NCBI GenBank assembly: GCA_949152475.1
Contig: OX424558.1
Coordinates: 36,714,651-36,778,650 of the forward strand
Direction of reading: 5' to 3'
DNA: 64,000 nucleotides
DNA from: Terebella lapidaria
Taxonomy: Eukaryota > Annelida > Polychaeta > Terebellida > Terebellidae
The translations under genes and the position numbers were made by a program. Below the pieces are notes generated by a model, which was given only the letters and a program-made list of their open reading frames with translations, was not told the origin of the DNA and did no database searches. Below are positions 32,096 to 44,474 of this stretch, in pieces. Every line of letters starts with the position of its first letter. The stretch's first letter is position 1.

Positions 32096-32649
32096 TGGAC
32101 GAGATGTGAGGGTTACCACCTCGAGCCCGTGGTTGCCGTGCACGGTGTCGTCACCCTGTGAGGTGGATGTGGCCCACCTGATATACATTGCGCTCACTTG
32201 TACATGTGTTGCTGTTCCACGGTTTTGAGTTAAGGTTCGTTAGGGAACCCACTGGAACCTGTTTTTCTAAGAGTGAATAATATGTATCTTGCTGTGCAGA
32301 AAAGTCGCAGATTTCATCAGAGCGACATTGTGAAAGCTGCATGCCACTAGATATTAGATGCATAAATATCAGTGACTTGGAAAGAATGCTCATGATTTAG
32401 TGATCCAGTACTGAGTTAGTGGCACACATGTAACTTGAGTGCGTAAAAGGCGTATCTCACACAAACGTAAGACATTTTAGGCGTAATTCGCGGATGAGAT
32501 TTCGCATTATACTCTATAATTATCTCAAACAAACACTTTGGGAGGGGATGTCGATATTCCCATCCTAGATGATATTGTCATCCCTAGAGCGCATACAGGC
32601 CATGCGTGTCAAGAGGGTTGATTTCATCAGCATTTCATCATCAACTCAT

Positions 32650-33590
32650 TCAGGGGCGGATCCAGGAATTTGAAAAGAGGGGGTCCAACATTATACGGCG
32701 TGGGTTCTAGGGCCCGCTCAAGGGCCCCAGAAACCAGATCTTTTTTATGTTCTGTGGTAGCTTCCTGGCATCTCCTGGGTATAAATCTCCTGGGTATAAA
32801 TCTCCTGGTATGTAAAAAATTATGGAGTGAAGCGAGCCTGTCGCGGTGGGGGTCTGGGGCCGATCAAAAGACCTCAAAGCAAGAGTCTTTTTTATGTTCA
32901 GTGTTAACTTGATGGCATCTCCTCGGTATGATTTCCACTTGAATACCATGGATCGCCCTACTTTCATGTTGAATGCTAAAAATAGAAACGAAGCGAGCTC
33001 GTCTCAGCTGGGGGGTCTGGGGCCTGCTGAAAAGCCCAGAAGTCAGAGCCTTTTTTATGCTCTGAATTAATTTTCTGGCCTTTCCTGGGATTAAATTGCA
33101 CTTGAAAATTCATCGATGAACACGTTCTGAAAAGTTTGTAAAAAATGAAGAAGAGAAGCTGCACATTTGGGCCGCGGGACTGGGGCCAGCTGAAGGGCTA
33201 AATATGCTCTGAATCAATTTTGTATCCTTTCCTGGGAATACATTGCACTTAAAAATTATTGATTACCATGTTCTGAAAAGTTTGTGAAAAATGTAGAAGA
33301 GAAGCTGCACATTTGGGCCGGGGGACTGGGGCCCGCTGGATGGCCCCATAAGCCAGAACTCTTTTAATGTTCTTTGGTAGCTGAGCATACTGGTCTCTCC
33401 TGAGTATACATTTCAAACAAACTCACTATGATCAACCTGAACTCAAACATGATATTTCGACATAATTTTTCGGACAGGAGGCCTGAATCCGCCTATGGAA
33501 ACTCTGATATATATGGGGTTTTTTTTTCGATAAGGGGGGGGGGGGGTCCTGACCCCAGTAACCCCCCCCCCCTCTAAATCTGCTACTGTC
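32650..33590. repeat. ~180-bp tandem repeat with G-rich and C-rich ends
   Basis: About five diverged units with GGGGTCTGGGGCC-like, CTTTTTTATGYTCTG and CTCCTGGGTATAAAT words. Starts GGGGCGGATCCAGGAATTTG and ends in a run of 13 G (33536-33548) followed shortly by a run of 10 C. A related GGCGGATCCAG start occurs at 38875. No coding. Confidence 0.7.
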
Positions 33591-34054
33591 ATTAGACAAA
33601 ATCGATAGGTGTATACATCAAATGTGTATGCAACAATCATCAAAATAGGATGAGTAATGGGACCTGTAGAACGCTCTACACAAATAAATATTTGGGGTGG
33701 GGTGAATCCATAGTATCTGCCGACCTACGTTTGGGGAATACAATGACACACCGACGACGAGATAGTAACTCGCCACGGCGAGATAGCTAACTCGCCACGG
33801 CAAGATAGTAACTCGCCACGGCGAGATAGCTAACTCGCCACGGCAAGATAGTAACTCGCCACGGCGAGATAGCTAACTCGCCACGGCAAGATAGTAACTC
33901 GCCACGGCGAGATAGTAACTCGCCACGGCAAGATAGCTAACTCGCCACGGCGAGATAGTAACTCGCCACGGCGAGATAAAAAAACTTTTTTGCATGGCGG
34001 TAATACGCTTCCGTAGAAACGAGACTTAGAGGCATGAATTTGAACCATTTGAAC

Positions 34055-34800
34055 AAATCATCATAAGTCCAATCATTATAGTTTTAGGGCGTGGCCTGTG
34101 ATAATCTACAGAAGATAAGTTACATATAGATATTGATATATACTGAAATAAAAGAAATAAAATAGTAGAATCATATAAAGAAACAACTATCAACCGTGAA
34201 TATCAGCCCAAGAATACAAAAGTTGCAAACTTGGTCAATACGTCTTCATCGGGAAGGAAAGATTCAATACATTAATTTTAATACTGATATACTGGCTCGT
34301 TCATTTAAAAAAAAATTTCCATGTTGAACTTCATGGTTATTATTAAATGAACTAGTATCAATGATATTATACTAGTATCATGTTGGCGCACCATCAAGGC
34401 TACAGTCTAGTCCTAAAAGTTCACTTGTCATCAATTGTTAATAATGACATCCATACGATTGATAGCCATTGTCCTACCATGAATTTATTATTAATAATAG
34501 TAATAATTCTCTGATGGGTCATGGATACGTAGGCAAACTTCCTGTTGATATTGACATATCACACGACATTCTTAATTACAACAAGATACAACGACACATG
34601 ATATGATATACTTCTTGCAGTTTCCTCGTCCAAGTCTGACTAGGTCTGTGTATTCCTGATACGTCACATTACACAATTGATGAAAAATGGTTTGTATGTA
34701 ATTATTCTTTTTCTCCAAAAATTATAACTGGAGATATGTAATACCTACTATACATGACACTTTTCCAAACTAAATCATTGCCGATGACTTTTTCACTCTC
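34055..34800. repeat. Duplicon flank segment, copy 2 (before gene B)
   Basis: Matches 38045-38860 in order: CATCATAAGTCCAATCA, AATCTACAGAAGATAAGTTA, AAAGTTGCAAACTTGGTCAA, ACGTCTTCATCGSGAAG, AAATGAACTAGTAT and so on. It also includes the segment shared with 19500-19960. No gene seen. Confidence 0.75.
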
Positions 34801-35090
34801 TTGTTTAGAAAAAGTAAAATATTCACATATATATGGAGATTTTAATAAGTGTGAAAGTTCCTCAAATCCTCATTCTCTACTGTGGTTACAGACATTTATG
34901 TCTTGTAATGCTCCCGGAACGAAATGCACAATGTTTAAATATATATATATAAGTATCTGATTGGTTCTGTTTTTACATTACATTACTTTGCCAGTATGAT
35001 TCGATGGTGAAAGTATTTGCATTCTTATAAAATAATATTCAGTTTTTCGAATCTTTGAAAGGCTGACAACTTTCATCTATTTGTATGGTA

Positions 35091-35096
35091 TTTATT
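35091..35096 (-). promoter_or_regulatory. Candidate poly(A) signal of gene B
   Basis: AATAAA on the minus strand in a context (CGCAATAAATACC) matching the one after gene A. Confidence 0.5.
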
Positions 35097-35540
35097 GCGT
35101 CTTGAATACCAAATATACATTTATAAACTTTATCACAACAAATGTTTTATGTTCATATTTTTACACAAAATATGAACATATATACATAGTGCTTGAATAC
35201 CAATATATTTATAGACCTTATCACAAAGTTATATGTTCTTACAGAAAATATGAGCATCTAGTTGCAGATATGCTCAACAAAATAAATCACACAAAGACAC
35301 ACTAGCCAAAGGATTACAATTTATGTCAGTTCTGTTAAAACTATAGTTAAAAGAGTCTACCATATTTGCATATTCTGAGATAAACTGTATACTTCCATGC
35401 GTCATCTGCGTGTTACTATTATGATGGTACCAATCAATCAATTAAACTTTTCTTTATTTTGTTACACGTATTTGTGATTTCATTCAAATATTTCCATTGT
35501 AAGATGTTCCGGACGTCAAAAAAAAACATCGAAGAAACGT

Positions 35541-35752
35541 TCATCTCCGTTCCATAATGTCTGTGGTAAGGTACACACTCGCTTCCATCTCAGCACCGTC
35601 ATTCTGGAAGCTGCCTGGAGCATGCTGTAAATAAGGTGCAGTGCGAGCTGTAGCTACGTCCAAGCGTGAGGGTCCCCTGCTTGAAGCCCCGGCTTTGCCT
35701 GGCTGACGTGCACCTGTCGTTGCCATCGCCTTCATACGGTGGTTCCCCTTTG
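35541..35752 (-). pseudogene. Former tail end of gene B, out of frame
   Basis: Reads in the A-like frame: [40 protein letters not shown] and LTTDIMERR before a stop, matching [20 protein letters not shown] and [12 protein letters not shown] of gene A. Sequence similarity remains high, so the shift is recent or only apparent. Confidence 0.65.
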
Positions 35753-37343
35753 TCAGGCATTTCTGCATCGCGTTCTCAGCCAGTTCATAGTATTTGAAGC
35801 TTGTGATTTCACGCTGATGAGGGGCACGGATCGTCGGCTCACACGGGCGTGGTATTTCATCTGATCCTCATTCAGGCCGTGCATTTCGATGTTGTTCATA
35901 TTGTTCCTTGCCATGGAAGCTATGTTGCTATTCTCGATTGGTTCAGAGCATTGGCTCTGCTGCTGCTTCCTGAAAAAATAAGTAAATACGGTATAGAGCT
36001 GAATGTTTTACACGTGGACACATTTGAATTTGTTTATAAATAAATAAAGTAGCATATATATAGCTGAATGTTTCACACGTGGACAAGATTGGATATGTTT
36101 ATGAATAGATGAGATAACATATATAACTGAATGTTTTACACGTGGACACTTTTGGATTTATTCTGGAGAAATAATGAAGTAATTACCTGCACACAGAAGT
36201 GCACGTCCATACTGAGGCCATCACACACACAATCAAGACGAGGACGCCGACAGCCCCAGTCACAGCATACAGCAGCCACTTCAGGTCATCATCTGACCGA
36301 GGGAACATAGCACCTCAGTATCAGTTTTGTTATATTTATGAAAATGTATTCGTTAAGTTACATATACAACATGTTAGATACACAACTATATTTTATGACA
36401 AAACTACCAGTTTCTAGGAATAATGTCAAAATATATTTTACCAAAGACTACTTTGATTTCAGGGCTCTCGACAACTTCGCCATCAACAGTGACGCTTGTG
36501 TCACTGAACCTTGTGAGGAGAACGTCCTTGCTGGTTGGTGTCACCTTGGTTGGCGGGACTGTCTCTATGTATGCTTCTTCATAAGCACTACTGGTAATAG
36601 ACGGGAGTGTACGGTCGATTCCTTCCTTCGTGGTGATTATTGTGGAAGGTCTATCAGTTGTGGAACTGAGCGTTGCAGGTGATGGAGTTGATTGAACTGA
36701 AAATGTCAAAACCTGAAGCACCTGGATGCTACTTTGCTTCTGTCTCATGAATCTTCCCATGTATCAGTTTTAAGGTAAATAAAGCCTTTGAAATACTAAC
36801 CTGCACATGACACACTCAAACTCGGGTTGTCCAACAACACACCACGGCCAATCCGTTCCTTCCAAGGTAACTGCACTCGGTATGGGAGAAATGTAGCATC
36901 GTTATTCTGCAGATACCTCGAATCGGTCCCACTGCACCGACTTTTTGTAACCACCCATCCTTGGATGTCAGATTTGTTGAATTTGTCAATGAAGTGCAAG
37001 TGATAGCCTCCTCGTGCATCTTCCTTTTTGTAAACGAACCGGCCATGGCATCGTGTTGTGATACGTTGGTACCTCCCTTCAAGGGATCGACCATACTCAG
37101 ACATGGCGCCGCTGATGGTCACATTCTCACAACCTGAGTTAAAGTTGAAATGTGACAGCACATGACAAGTTTATTAACACCCGTTTGGACAAGTGAATAG
37201 TAGAACATCAATTATTTACTCTCGAAGAAATCATAAAAGCCTGACCCTTTTAAGTTTTAACATAATACTTCACCTGGCCCATGTCGAGCCTGAATCGTTC
37301 CCAAAATCTCGAAGAGAAGAAGTATGTACGACAGTATGTTCAT
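35753..37343 (-). CDS. Paralogue B: type I membrane receptor-like protein, altered tail
   Basis: Same architecture as gene A. Exons: 37274-37343, 36801-37133, 36442-36696, 36187-36292 and 35753-35969; 981 nt, 326 residues. Signal peptide MNILSYILLLFEIL; ectodomain about 81% identical to A by my count, same four Cys, NKS site and GRFVY/GWVV motifs. The stalk is longer (85 residues against 69) and includes ETVPPTKVTPTS, related to the repeat of gene C. Membrane span [21 protein letters not shown]. The tail of A is matched here in a different frame running to 35541 (TSFKYYELAE, then the A-like end SVYLTTD), so gene B has a net one-base shift somewhere near 35830-35900 relative to A. As read it ends after NTMNWLRTRCRNA. 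A short unseen intron or an assembly error would also explain it. Host gene, probably expressed at the surface with a different tail, or a young pseudogene. Confidence 0.7.
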
Positions 37344-37760
37344 GTCGACCAGCAATATTCCTACAGCGTCTGATACGCATGTTTGTTGAAGAACTGTTAT
37401 TTTCCAAGTGAGCACGAATGACTATCGACTCTATTTGTACCAAAAGAACGTGCCTTAATTAAATTATAAGGAAATGTTGCATCTCATATATTGTGGCTTC
37501 ATTGTAATTTGTTTGATAAATATTACAATTGGAAATAAATAACAGTCTAATTACATATCATAATATAGCAGATGTCCATAAATAACTAAACGCGAGAATA
37601 TTTGGTAGTATTATCTGACAGTTGTGTTATTGGACCATATGGACCGATCGGTGAATATCGAAAAGAATGAGAGATTGGTCTGGTGAATAAGTATTTTGTA
37701 CACTGATCAGCTTTCAGGCAGTGACAACGAGGAGATTCTTGGTAACATATACTAATGATT
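37344..37760 (-). promoter_or_regulatory. Conserved 5' flank of gene B
   Basis: Alignable with the 5' flanks of genes A and C over about 350 bases, including ATGACTATCGACTCTATTTG, AACGTGCCTTAA, ATTGTGGCTTCATTGTAAT, GATAAATATTACAATTGG and the GACCGATCGGTGAATATCG word shared with A. No obvious TATA box at a fixed place. Confidence 0.45.
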
Positions 37761-38865
37761 GATATGGAGCTGACATCCAAAGCACGCAGTGGTGCATATT
37801 ACGAAAGACGTGTGCACATTAATTTTGTGTTTCAGGATTGTGTGTATAGTATATTCAGTTTGTGCTGAAAATCTCATAAGTAAAAGCATGAAATGTTTGT
37901 TAAATGCTAAAAAATATCATGAACCAAAAACATCACATCGATCTCAATTCAATTGACTGATGGTGCATGATATAATCTTGCGATGGTATCAGTTGAATGA
38001 TGATTGCAGGAACCAATATGAAAGAAGAAAAAAAAAACAACTGAACAAAACATCATAAGTCCAATCAAAGTAGTTTTAGGACATGGCTTGTGCTAATCTA
38101 CAGAAGATAAGTTAAATTTTAAAGATATTGACTGTGCCGTCCACATTGATCTAGATAGTGACTGTGGGGGTACATTCATGAGATTGAAATACACACAAAA
38201 ATAATAGAAGAATATGAATGAACAACTAATACGAAAGTTGCAAACTCGGTCAATACGTCTTCATCGCGAAGAAAAAAATTTGATGCAATAATTTAAATAC
38301 TCGTCTTGTGCTCGTTCATTTGAAACAAACATTCAATGTTCATAGTTATTATTAAATGAACTAGTATGAATCTTACATGAATTATACTAGTGTCATTTTG
38401 GCAGAGCATCAAGAATCATGACTATTCCTGCAAGCTTAGTTGTCATCAATTGATAACAGTGACATCCACACAATAGATACATATAGGCATACCATAATTT
38501 AAATATTGATAATGGTAATAGATACCTATCGAGGATGAATTCATACCCAAGAAATTTCTGGTTATATCAGGATTATGCAGACTTCATCTTGATACTGATA
38601 CATTGACATATCACATGATATTCCTGACTGGAACAAGCTACATCAATAGATATATACACTAATATGATACACCATTTGCAGTTTTCTCGTCTGTATGACG
38701 AAGACCGTGTAATCCTCATGTTCACCCTGCACAATACATAATTGATAAAGAATGGTGTTTATATAGTTAATATTTGTAGAAGCAATCACTGTATAGGAGT
38801 AATACATAGATACATGTCACTTGGAAACATAGGTCAATTTACCAAACTAGTTTATTGCTGATAAG
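37750..38865. repeat. Duplicon flank segment, copy 3 (upstream of gene B, before gene C)
   Basis: The most compact copy of the ancestral intergenic segment: here the parts found at 29715-30000 and 34055-34800 are side by side without the foldback insertion. It therefore acts as the empty-site reference for that insertion. No gene seen. Confidence 0.75.
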
Positions 38866-38867
38866 TC

Positions 38868-38935
38868 AGTGGCGGATCCAGCGGGAGGGGGGCAAAGGGG
38901 CACGTACCCCCCCCCTCCCCGGCAAATCTGAAAAA
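38868..38935. repeat. Short G/C-homopolymer repeat
   Basis: CAGTGGCGGATCCAGCGGGA followed by G runs and then C runs. It shares its start with the repeat at 32650 and looks like a degenerate small mobile element. Confidence 0.45.
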
Positions 38936-39489
38936 ATCGTACAAAATTCGAAAAAATACATGTAGAATCGGGGCCTAGTTATCTGGAGAAACTTACATAT
39001 GAAGCATTCTGTTCAGGAGTGATTCGGAACTTCTCGCCCTTTGGTGTTCAATGTATCCCGACATGACGTCCATGTTAGAGCAACACGTCAGCCTTTGGTG
39101 TATCCCTGGGAAGGGGCAGCCTTCATATAGTTGTGATACTGTTCCTGTCAGGCGTCAGGCGTGAGCCACTGAGCTTTTACACTCTCTATTATGGAGAGTT
39201 TTCGAGATACCTTCACGAAACATGATATACAAGTAAAATGATGATAACTGGTGGTGTTATGACGTGGTGGCTACCTAGTAGTGACACCACGGTTATAGCG
39301 CTACACTGGTATTGACTTTCAACAAAATCTGAAAAACAAGGTGGCCGCCATTGCCTATTTTATACGGAACTCGACTATGAAGTTTGTGCACTCTCTTAAA
39401 GGGAGAAGTTTAGAGATATCTTCACAAAACTTGATAAGCAATTATAATATTGCAATATGACGATTGGTATTAATTCTCAATATATATAT

Positions 39490-40132
39490 TGTGACGGAAT
39501 AGCGAGTTCTTCGGGCGGCTATTACACCCGCTGATCGTACAGTCCGATGTATGTCGTGCGTTTGACCACAACAAAGAAGTCCGACGTAATGTTTCACAAT
39601 AATCCGATTTATTATGATGATTTAGGTCCGATGTACGATCACGGTCACTCACTCAAGCACACGTAATCCCAATATAGTCCGAAATATTAACTATAGTCCG
39701 TTATTAACTTTCCTTATTGAAATCTTCTATAATGTACCTCTCTAGTAATTCTCTTAATCCAATTTCTAGAATGTCTCTATTCAACTACTTCAATACCAAC
39801 TGCCTAGTGTGTGGGAAAGCGCGGGGCTAAGTCAGGATGTGAGTGTGGGTTTTCCCGCGTAATGTGGCAGGTGTTCATGTAAATGGCGGGAAAGTGATGT
39901 CATGTCTGTGTGGGCGGAGTTATGTGTCTGGAAATGTGGTGATTGGAGGGAATGTAGGAAGTGATAGAATGAGCGGTGTTGTTTACATGTAGGTGTGGTG
40001 CGAGGACTGTGCGTGCCCAGTGACGTAAGGTAAGTAAGTAGGAAGTCATGTGATGAATCTGTGCCGTGAATGTCGAGTGGGAGAATGTGTCAGGGACGGG
40101 TTTCGGGCCATAACAGTCATAAATATTCTACA
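39490..40132 (-). repeat. Gypsy 3' LTR
   Basis: 643 bp, TGTGACGG at the left edge and TTCTACA at the right on the plus strand; TG...CA ends. Confidence 0.95.
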
Positions 40133-40639
40133 AAACACCCCTTCGTCAAATTACCCCCTGGGAATTTACCCTCCCCGAAACCTAACTGTCCAAAAATCTA
40201 AACATGATAAGCTAAAAGTCCTAAAGGGAGAACACATTCACCGCGCGAGACAATGGTAAAACAATGGATACAATAAAAATTTCAATAAAAATTACAAAAT
40301 AAAGTCATTAGTCAGTCAGTCAACAGTCACTAAGATGATATGAACACATTTGACAAATACATTTAAAACAACGAAATATGAAGATGAAACACATAAATCA
40401 ACACATAAATCACAGTTTAAAAAGGAATCACATGTATATGTACATATATTATTGGAATGGTAAAAATAATCCTCTACGTTCCCTAGCGGAACGGAAACAT
40501 TTTAAAGTCCGAAATACCTGAAAGTGACCAGGATTAGGTTAGTACGGGATACATATGTAATAAAAATACCACATGGTACGACAAGTACGACATTTGCAGG
40601 CCACAGCTATCCTGGTGCTGTGACCTGAGGTGCGACAGT

Positions 40640-43201
40640 CTAGTCCGTCTGACGGTCGCGTCTCCGTGATGCTGGAGGCCGGGCGGCTGGCGATGCCTGT
40701 TGCATCAACCGCCGTTGGTCATCGGCCGGTAAGTGCGGCAACACCGACACGATGGTCGTCCACAATTCATCCGGAATCCTGGAAGTCTCCGGTGGTGACG
40801 ACGGGGTAGTGGAAAGGCGGGCTCGAAGCTCCTGATTTTCCTCCCGTAAGTCTGAAATAACCAGTTCTGCGGTGCGGAGTTCCTCCTGGAGCCGTTGATT
40901 CTCCTCCAGGAGAGGGTGCGGGGCTGTAGGCATCCCGAATCCGATGGACATGGCGTTGTACTCCGCCTGGCGGATGTGCACGTCCATGGCGAGTACATAC
41001 CCACGGCGGATGGCTCGTAAATGTTGTAGCGCCAGATCGTCCGCGCTGGCCAGTGCCAATGACGGGAGATGATGCTCAGTGTCCTCTGCTAACAACAAAG
41101 GGTCCGCGTCTGTTGCAGCCTGGGTGATCTGGTCCATCCAGTAGGACTGAAGCGGTCCAAGTCCAGCGGGAAGACGACACGTGTTATCATCTTGATATAG
41201 TTCGGCGAAGTCCGGATTGACTCCGGGAAGAACTTGCAGTCCGGGCAAGGTCCGCTCGAGCAATCGTTGCCCATGCTGGCGAAGTAACTGGTAGTCCGCA
41301 CCAAACTCACCAGATCCGTGCAGTCCGAAATTAACCTCCAGGTCGCGAGGTAATGGATCCTGGTCCTCCAGGACCTCCATCCTTAGCCGGGGCCTGTCCG
41401 GGTCGTTGGCCCGAGTGACCAAGGTGGTCGTTGGTGGCAACAACTCCTCCTTGTAATCTAGGTACGGAGGAGGTGGTCCGAAGTTAATCAGTCCGCGAGA
41501 TGGCTCTATTCACGGGCTCGGTTCGCTGTCTGACGTTCGTCGCTGTCGAGGTTCCGACTCGTCCTCGATTTCTCGAAGTGGCGGTGGATGGTCACACTGT
41601 ATGGCCGATTCCGCGTCCGCAGTTGGGGTAGCCACTTCCGACTGTGATTCCTGGGCTACCGGGCCCGAGTCTTTGGCCGGTTCCGAAACGGTTTCTATGG
41701 GAACGGCCGAGTTCGTAGTTTTGGTCGTCTCCGTTTCGACCGTGGGTCGACTCGGCAAGGGCGGATATTCGTCCGGGGGTGGCACGAGTCCCTAACTCTA
41801 TAGTCCGTAACATTAGGCGCTGTGGGCCTTTCAACAGTCCGACTTTTTGGTATCGCCCCAGAGGGCGAACTCCGTGCGGGAGTGGAAACTCCTGTGGCTG
41901 GTGAAGCCGAAGTTCGAGGTTCGGCGGCCTTCATTACCGAGGTGCAGTAGACGACAGAACGGTCGAAATAGAACGCCCCTGGTTTTTGATAACGGACGTG
42001 TCGGTTGATTAACTGAATGTCGCGTACCATCCGTTCGACTTTCTCCTCGTCAGCCCTGGTTCTCAGCTGAGCGAATTCGATTCTATCCAGCACTAGCTGG
42101 ATCTCCGGTGCGGCGTTCGGCGGATATTGGGTCATCAGGGCAGGTGCCATCGCCCATATTCCGAATGTGAGTACGGAGTCTGGTGTCCGTCTGAAGATTG
42201 GTACGTGCGCGGGTACGCGAGGCAGGCGATAGTTCGGATTAGGTTGCATGTCAACCCCACATCATTTGGCGAAACGAGTGACCATATTCTCCGTGGCCAT
42301 CAGTGATCCCCGTTGGAAGATGCTGAATCATGTCCGACAATGTTAGAGTTAGGTACCCGTCCCGTGCAGGGCACACAAAGAAACGAACAAATGGCATGTG
42401 ATACGCCAGAACATGAGCATCCAGCTCCTGTGGGGTGCGGAGTGGGGCCCGGCGAGGTACTGTGGGCCAGGTACGTTCATGCTCCGACTCCTCCTCACTT
42501 GTACAAAAAGGACAGTCGAAGTCAACTTGACGGCGATATGTTCGTTGTCGTGAATCCCGCGACTCATGATTTCCCTGAGTCCGGAATAAGTCCGTGTATG
42601 CTGAGGAGTATCCTCGCGATGTCGTCGCGTGCGGTATCAATGCGAGAGGTCGTACGGGCTTGGCCGGTTCGGCCGAAGCAGGCGAAGTAGCCGACACGGC
42701 GGTCGGTCGTGAGGCTGTCACTGGCGGAGTAGCCATCATCAGTTTTGGTCCGGAGTCCGAAGTATCAGCCGGGGCGTTTGCCGCATCCCTGGCAGCCCTG
42801 GCCTGTTCGACAATTTTCCCGCCTTCTTCCAGGCGCTGGAAGTCAGGAGCACTCAAGTCCGACATGGAGTCCGAGGACGGACTCGGAGTGTGGCGCTCTC
42901 CGCGCTTGGCGAGTCTCGCCATCACCTTCTGGCGAATGTCCGTTTCGGCCCCAGAGGCCGTTTCTGTATCCGATATCGTGATCAAGTCCGAAGTAGGGGA
43001 AGGTGTTCCCGGTGCGCTATCGGCTGTCGCCGATTCTTCAAGTACGATGGGATGTTCCGGCTCATCCCCAGCCTCCACTATCCTAACCGCTAGTGGTAGT
43101 CTGTTATTGTCGGCATCAACAGCCGCTTTCTTGTCCGGCGGTTTATCCCCCTCTCTGTCAGAGGAAGACATGGTCCGAATTCCGTTCACTTGCGTGAACA
43201 C
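40640..43201 (-). mobile_element. Gypsy accessory region downstream of pol
   Basis: Several long open frames between the integrase and the 3' LTR. The first (about 42251-43201) has an acidic, Ser/Pro-rich N-terminus and a Cys/His-rich part (FDCPFCTS, then DAHVLAYH). The next covers about 41510-42249. The last (about 40640-41443) has a leucine-rich coiled coil (LLEENQRLQEELRTAE). No signal peptide or membrane span that would suggest an envelope protein. Function unknown. A gene-poor spacer (43202-44420) separates it from the integrase. Confidence 0.6.
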
Positions 43202-44474
43202 ACACTCAATAGTCTGGCCTTTATCCTAATACAATGTGCGTACCAGGATTATTCACACAGTCCATGAAATACGAGGCAAACGCCCGTGCAATTGCCGTAT
43301 GAAATATCCACAAAATATTGTTCAATTGTCTTATAAGAACACTGTTAATATCTAACACTTATCCTCTAGATGTTTACTCTCCAGTGTCCGCAGCCAGAAT
43401 GATCCACTTCCTAAACTTTCCACTTATCTGGCATTCGTACACACACAAAGTGCTGACAGTGTCTTTTGCGGTTTTCCACAATCGGGGGGTGCGCTCTGTC
43501 TATTGTCTTTATACGTCTTTTTACGTTCGCTTGATCCATCTCGGCTCTCAGTCGTGCGAAGAGGGGGCGGTCCATCACCTAGGCAACGCGTGTACATCAA
43601 AGCTCTGGTTCATCACACCAGTCAAGCGGGGGCAGTAGGTTAGCACACAGCTGCTCTATATTCCCATAGTCCGACACAAACTTCTGGATAACGCAATCCA
43701 ATCATTTCACTGTCCTTCTAGCATACAGTCAAAATTACTGCACCTTTTACGTGCTTCCACTCTCTATTGTATTAGCTGGGAAAGTTTATGGGGGTGCCGT
43801 GGGCGGCTTCAGTGTTTACTTGTGCTTCATGCTTTTCCGTGTGAACTCTTACAATTAGTCCGTTCCTTATCTGCGCAGTTAGCACACAATAAACTTTTGA
43901 CCAACTTGTTTATAACAGATGATCACTGTCCGTACATATTCTGAGGTATAAATACCACGCTCACAGAAGTTTGCTCAGTCCGTTCATTTTCATCTAGTGC
44001 CGTAGATAATGGAACCGCTGATATTATCATGGGGGTGATGGGGTGATCTGGGCGGCCCTGCCGTGGTGCGTTGCATAATTTTCAATGAATGTGATGACAG
44101 ATCGCGCGTTGGAATGCAGAGGGTTGTTCATAGCTGAATCCTGCTCCTGAGGGCATTCCCCTGAATTGTACGTAGGGGGAGCAGAGGCTCTTATCAGACG
44201 CTTGCTCGGGAGACGGCTATCCTCTCACCTCGTCCGCGACAAAGTGATCTTACCCACGGCAGGACATAACTGCTGACACATGGGTGGAATTGTTAGTCAT
44301 GCAATATTTAGGTAGTGCGCAACAGGCGCGAGATGGTATGGAGAAGTACGAAGTTATATGCAATGCATAACACACATATACCACATGATAGCATCGTAAC
44401 CAGCATCAATATTATAACGTCATATCAATATTATATATGAAAATTGCCTCACTGACATCAGTACATAAAAATGG

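Larger units (their letters stand above)
30631..34015. mobile_element. Foldback-type DNA transposon with 6-bp target duplication
   Basis: Ends are inverted copies of TACGGAAGCGTATTACCGCC followed by ATGCAAAAAA and an array of ~22-bp units. Flanks show a 6-bp direct repeat GAAACG (30625-30630 and 34016-34021). Left arm array 30667-30966, right arm array 33757-33978; each unit has the core CTCGCCATGGCGAG or CTCGCCACGGCGAG, the first a perfect palindrome. The 2.8-kb interior holds a DIRS-like recombinase fossil and a separate tandem repeat, but no intact transposase. Foldback class is inferred from arms built of inverted tandem repeats. It interrupts the duplicon flank, since the segments at 29715-30000 and 34055-34800 are close together at 37750-38860. 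Confidence 0.75.

Noticed and set aside
40640-43201. Envelope gene in the Gypsy element
   Set aside because: Position fits, but no signal peptide, membrane span or fusion-type cleavage site was seen; the content is zinc-finger-like and coiled coil.
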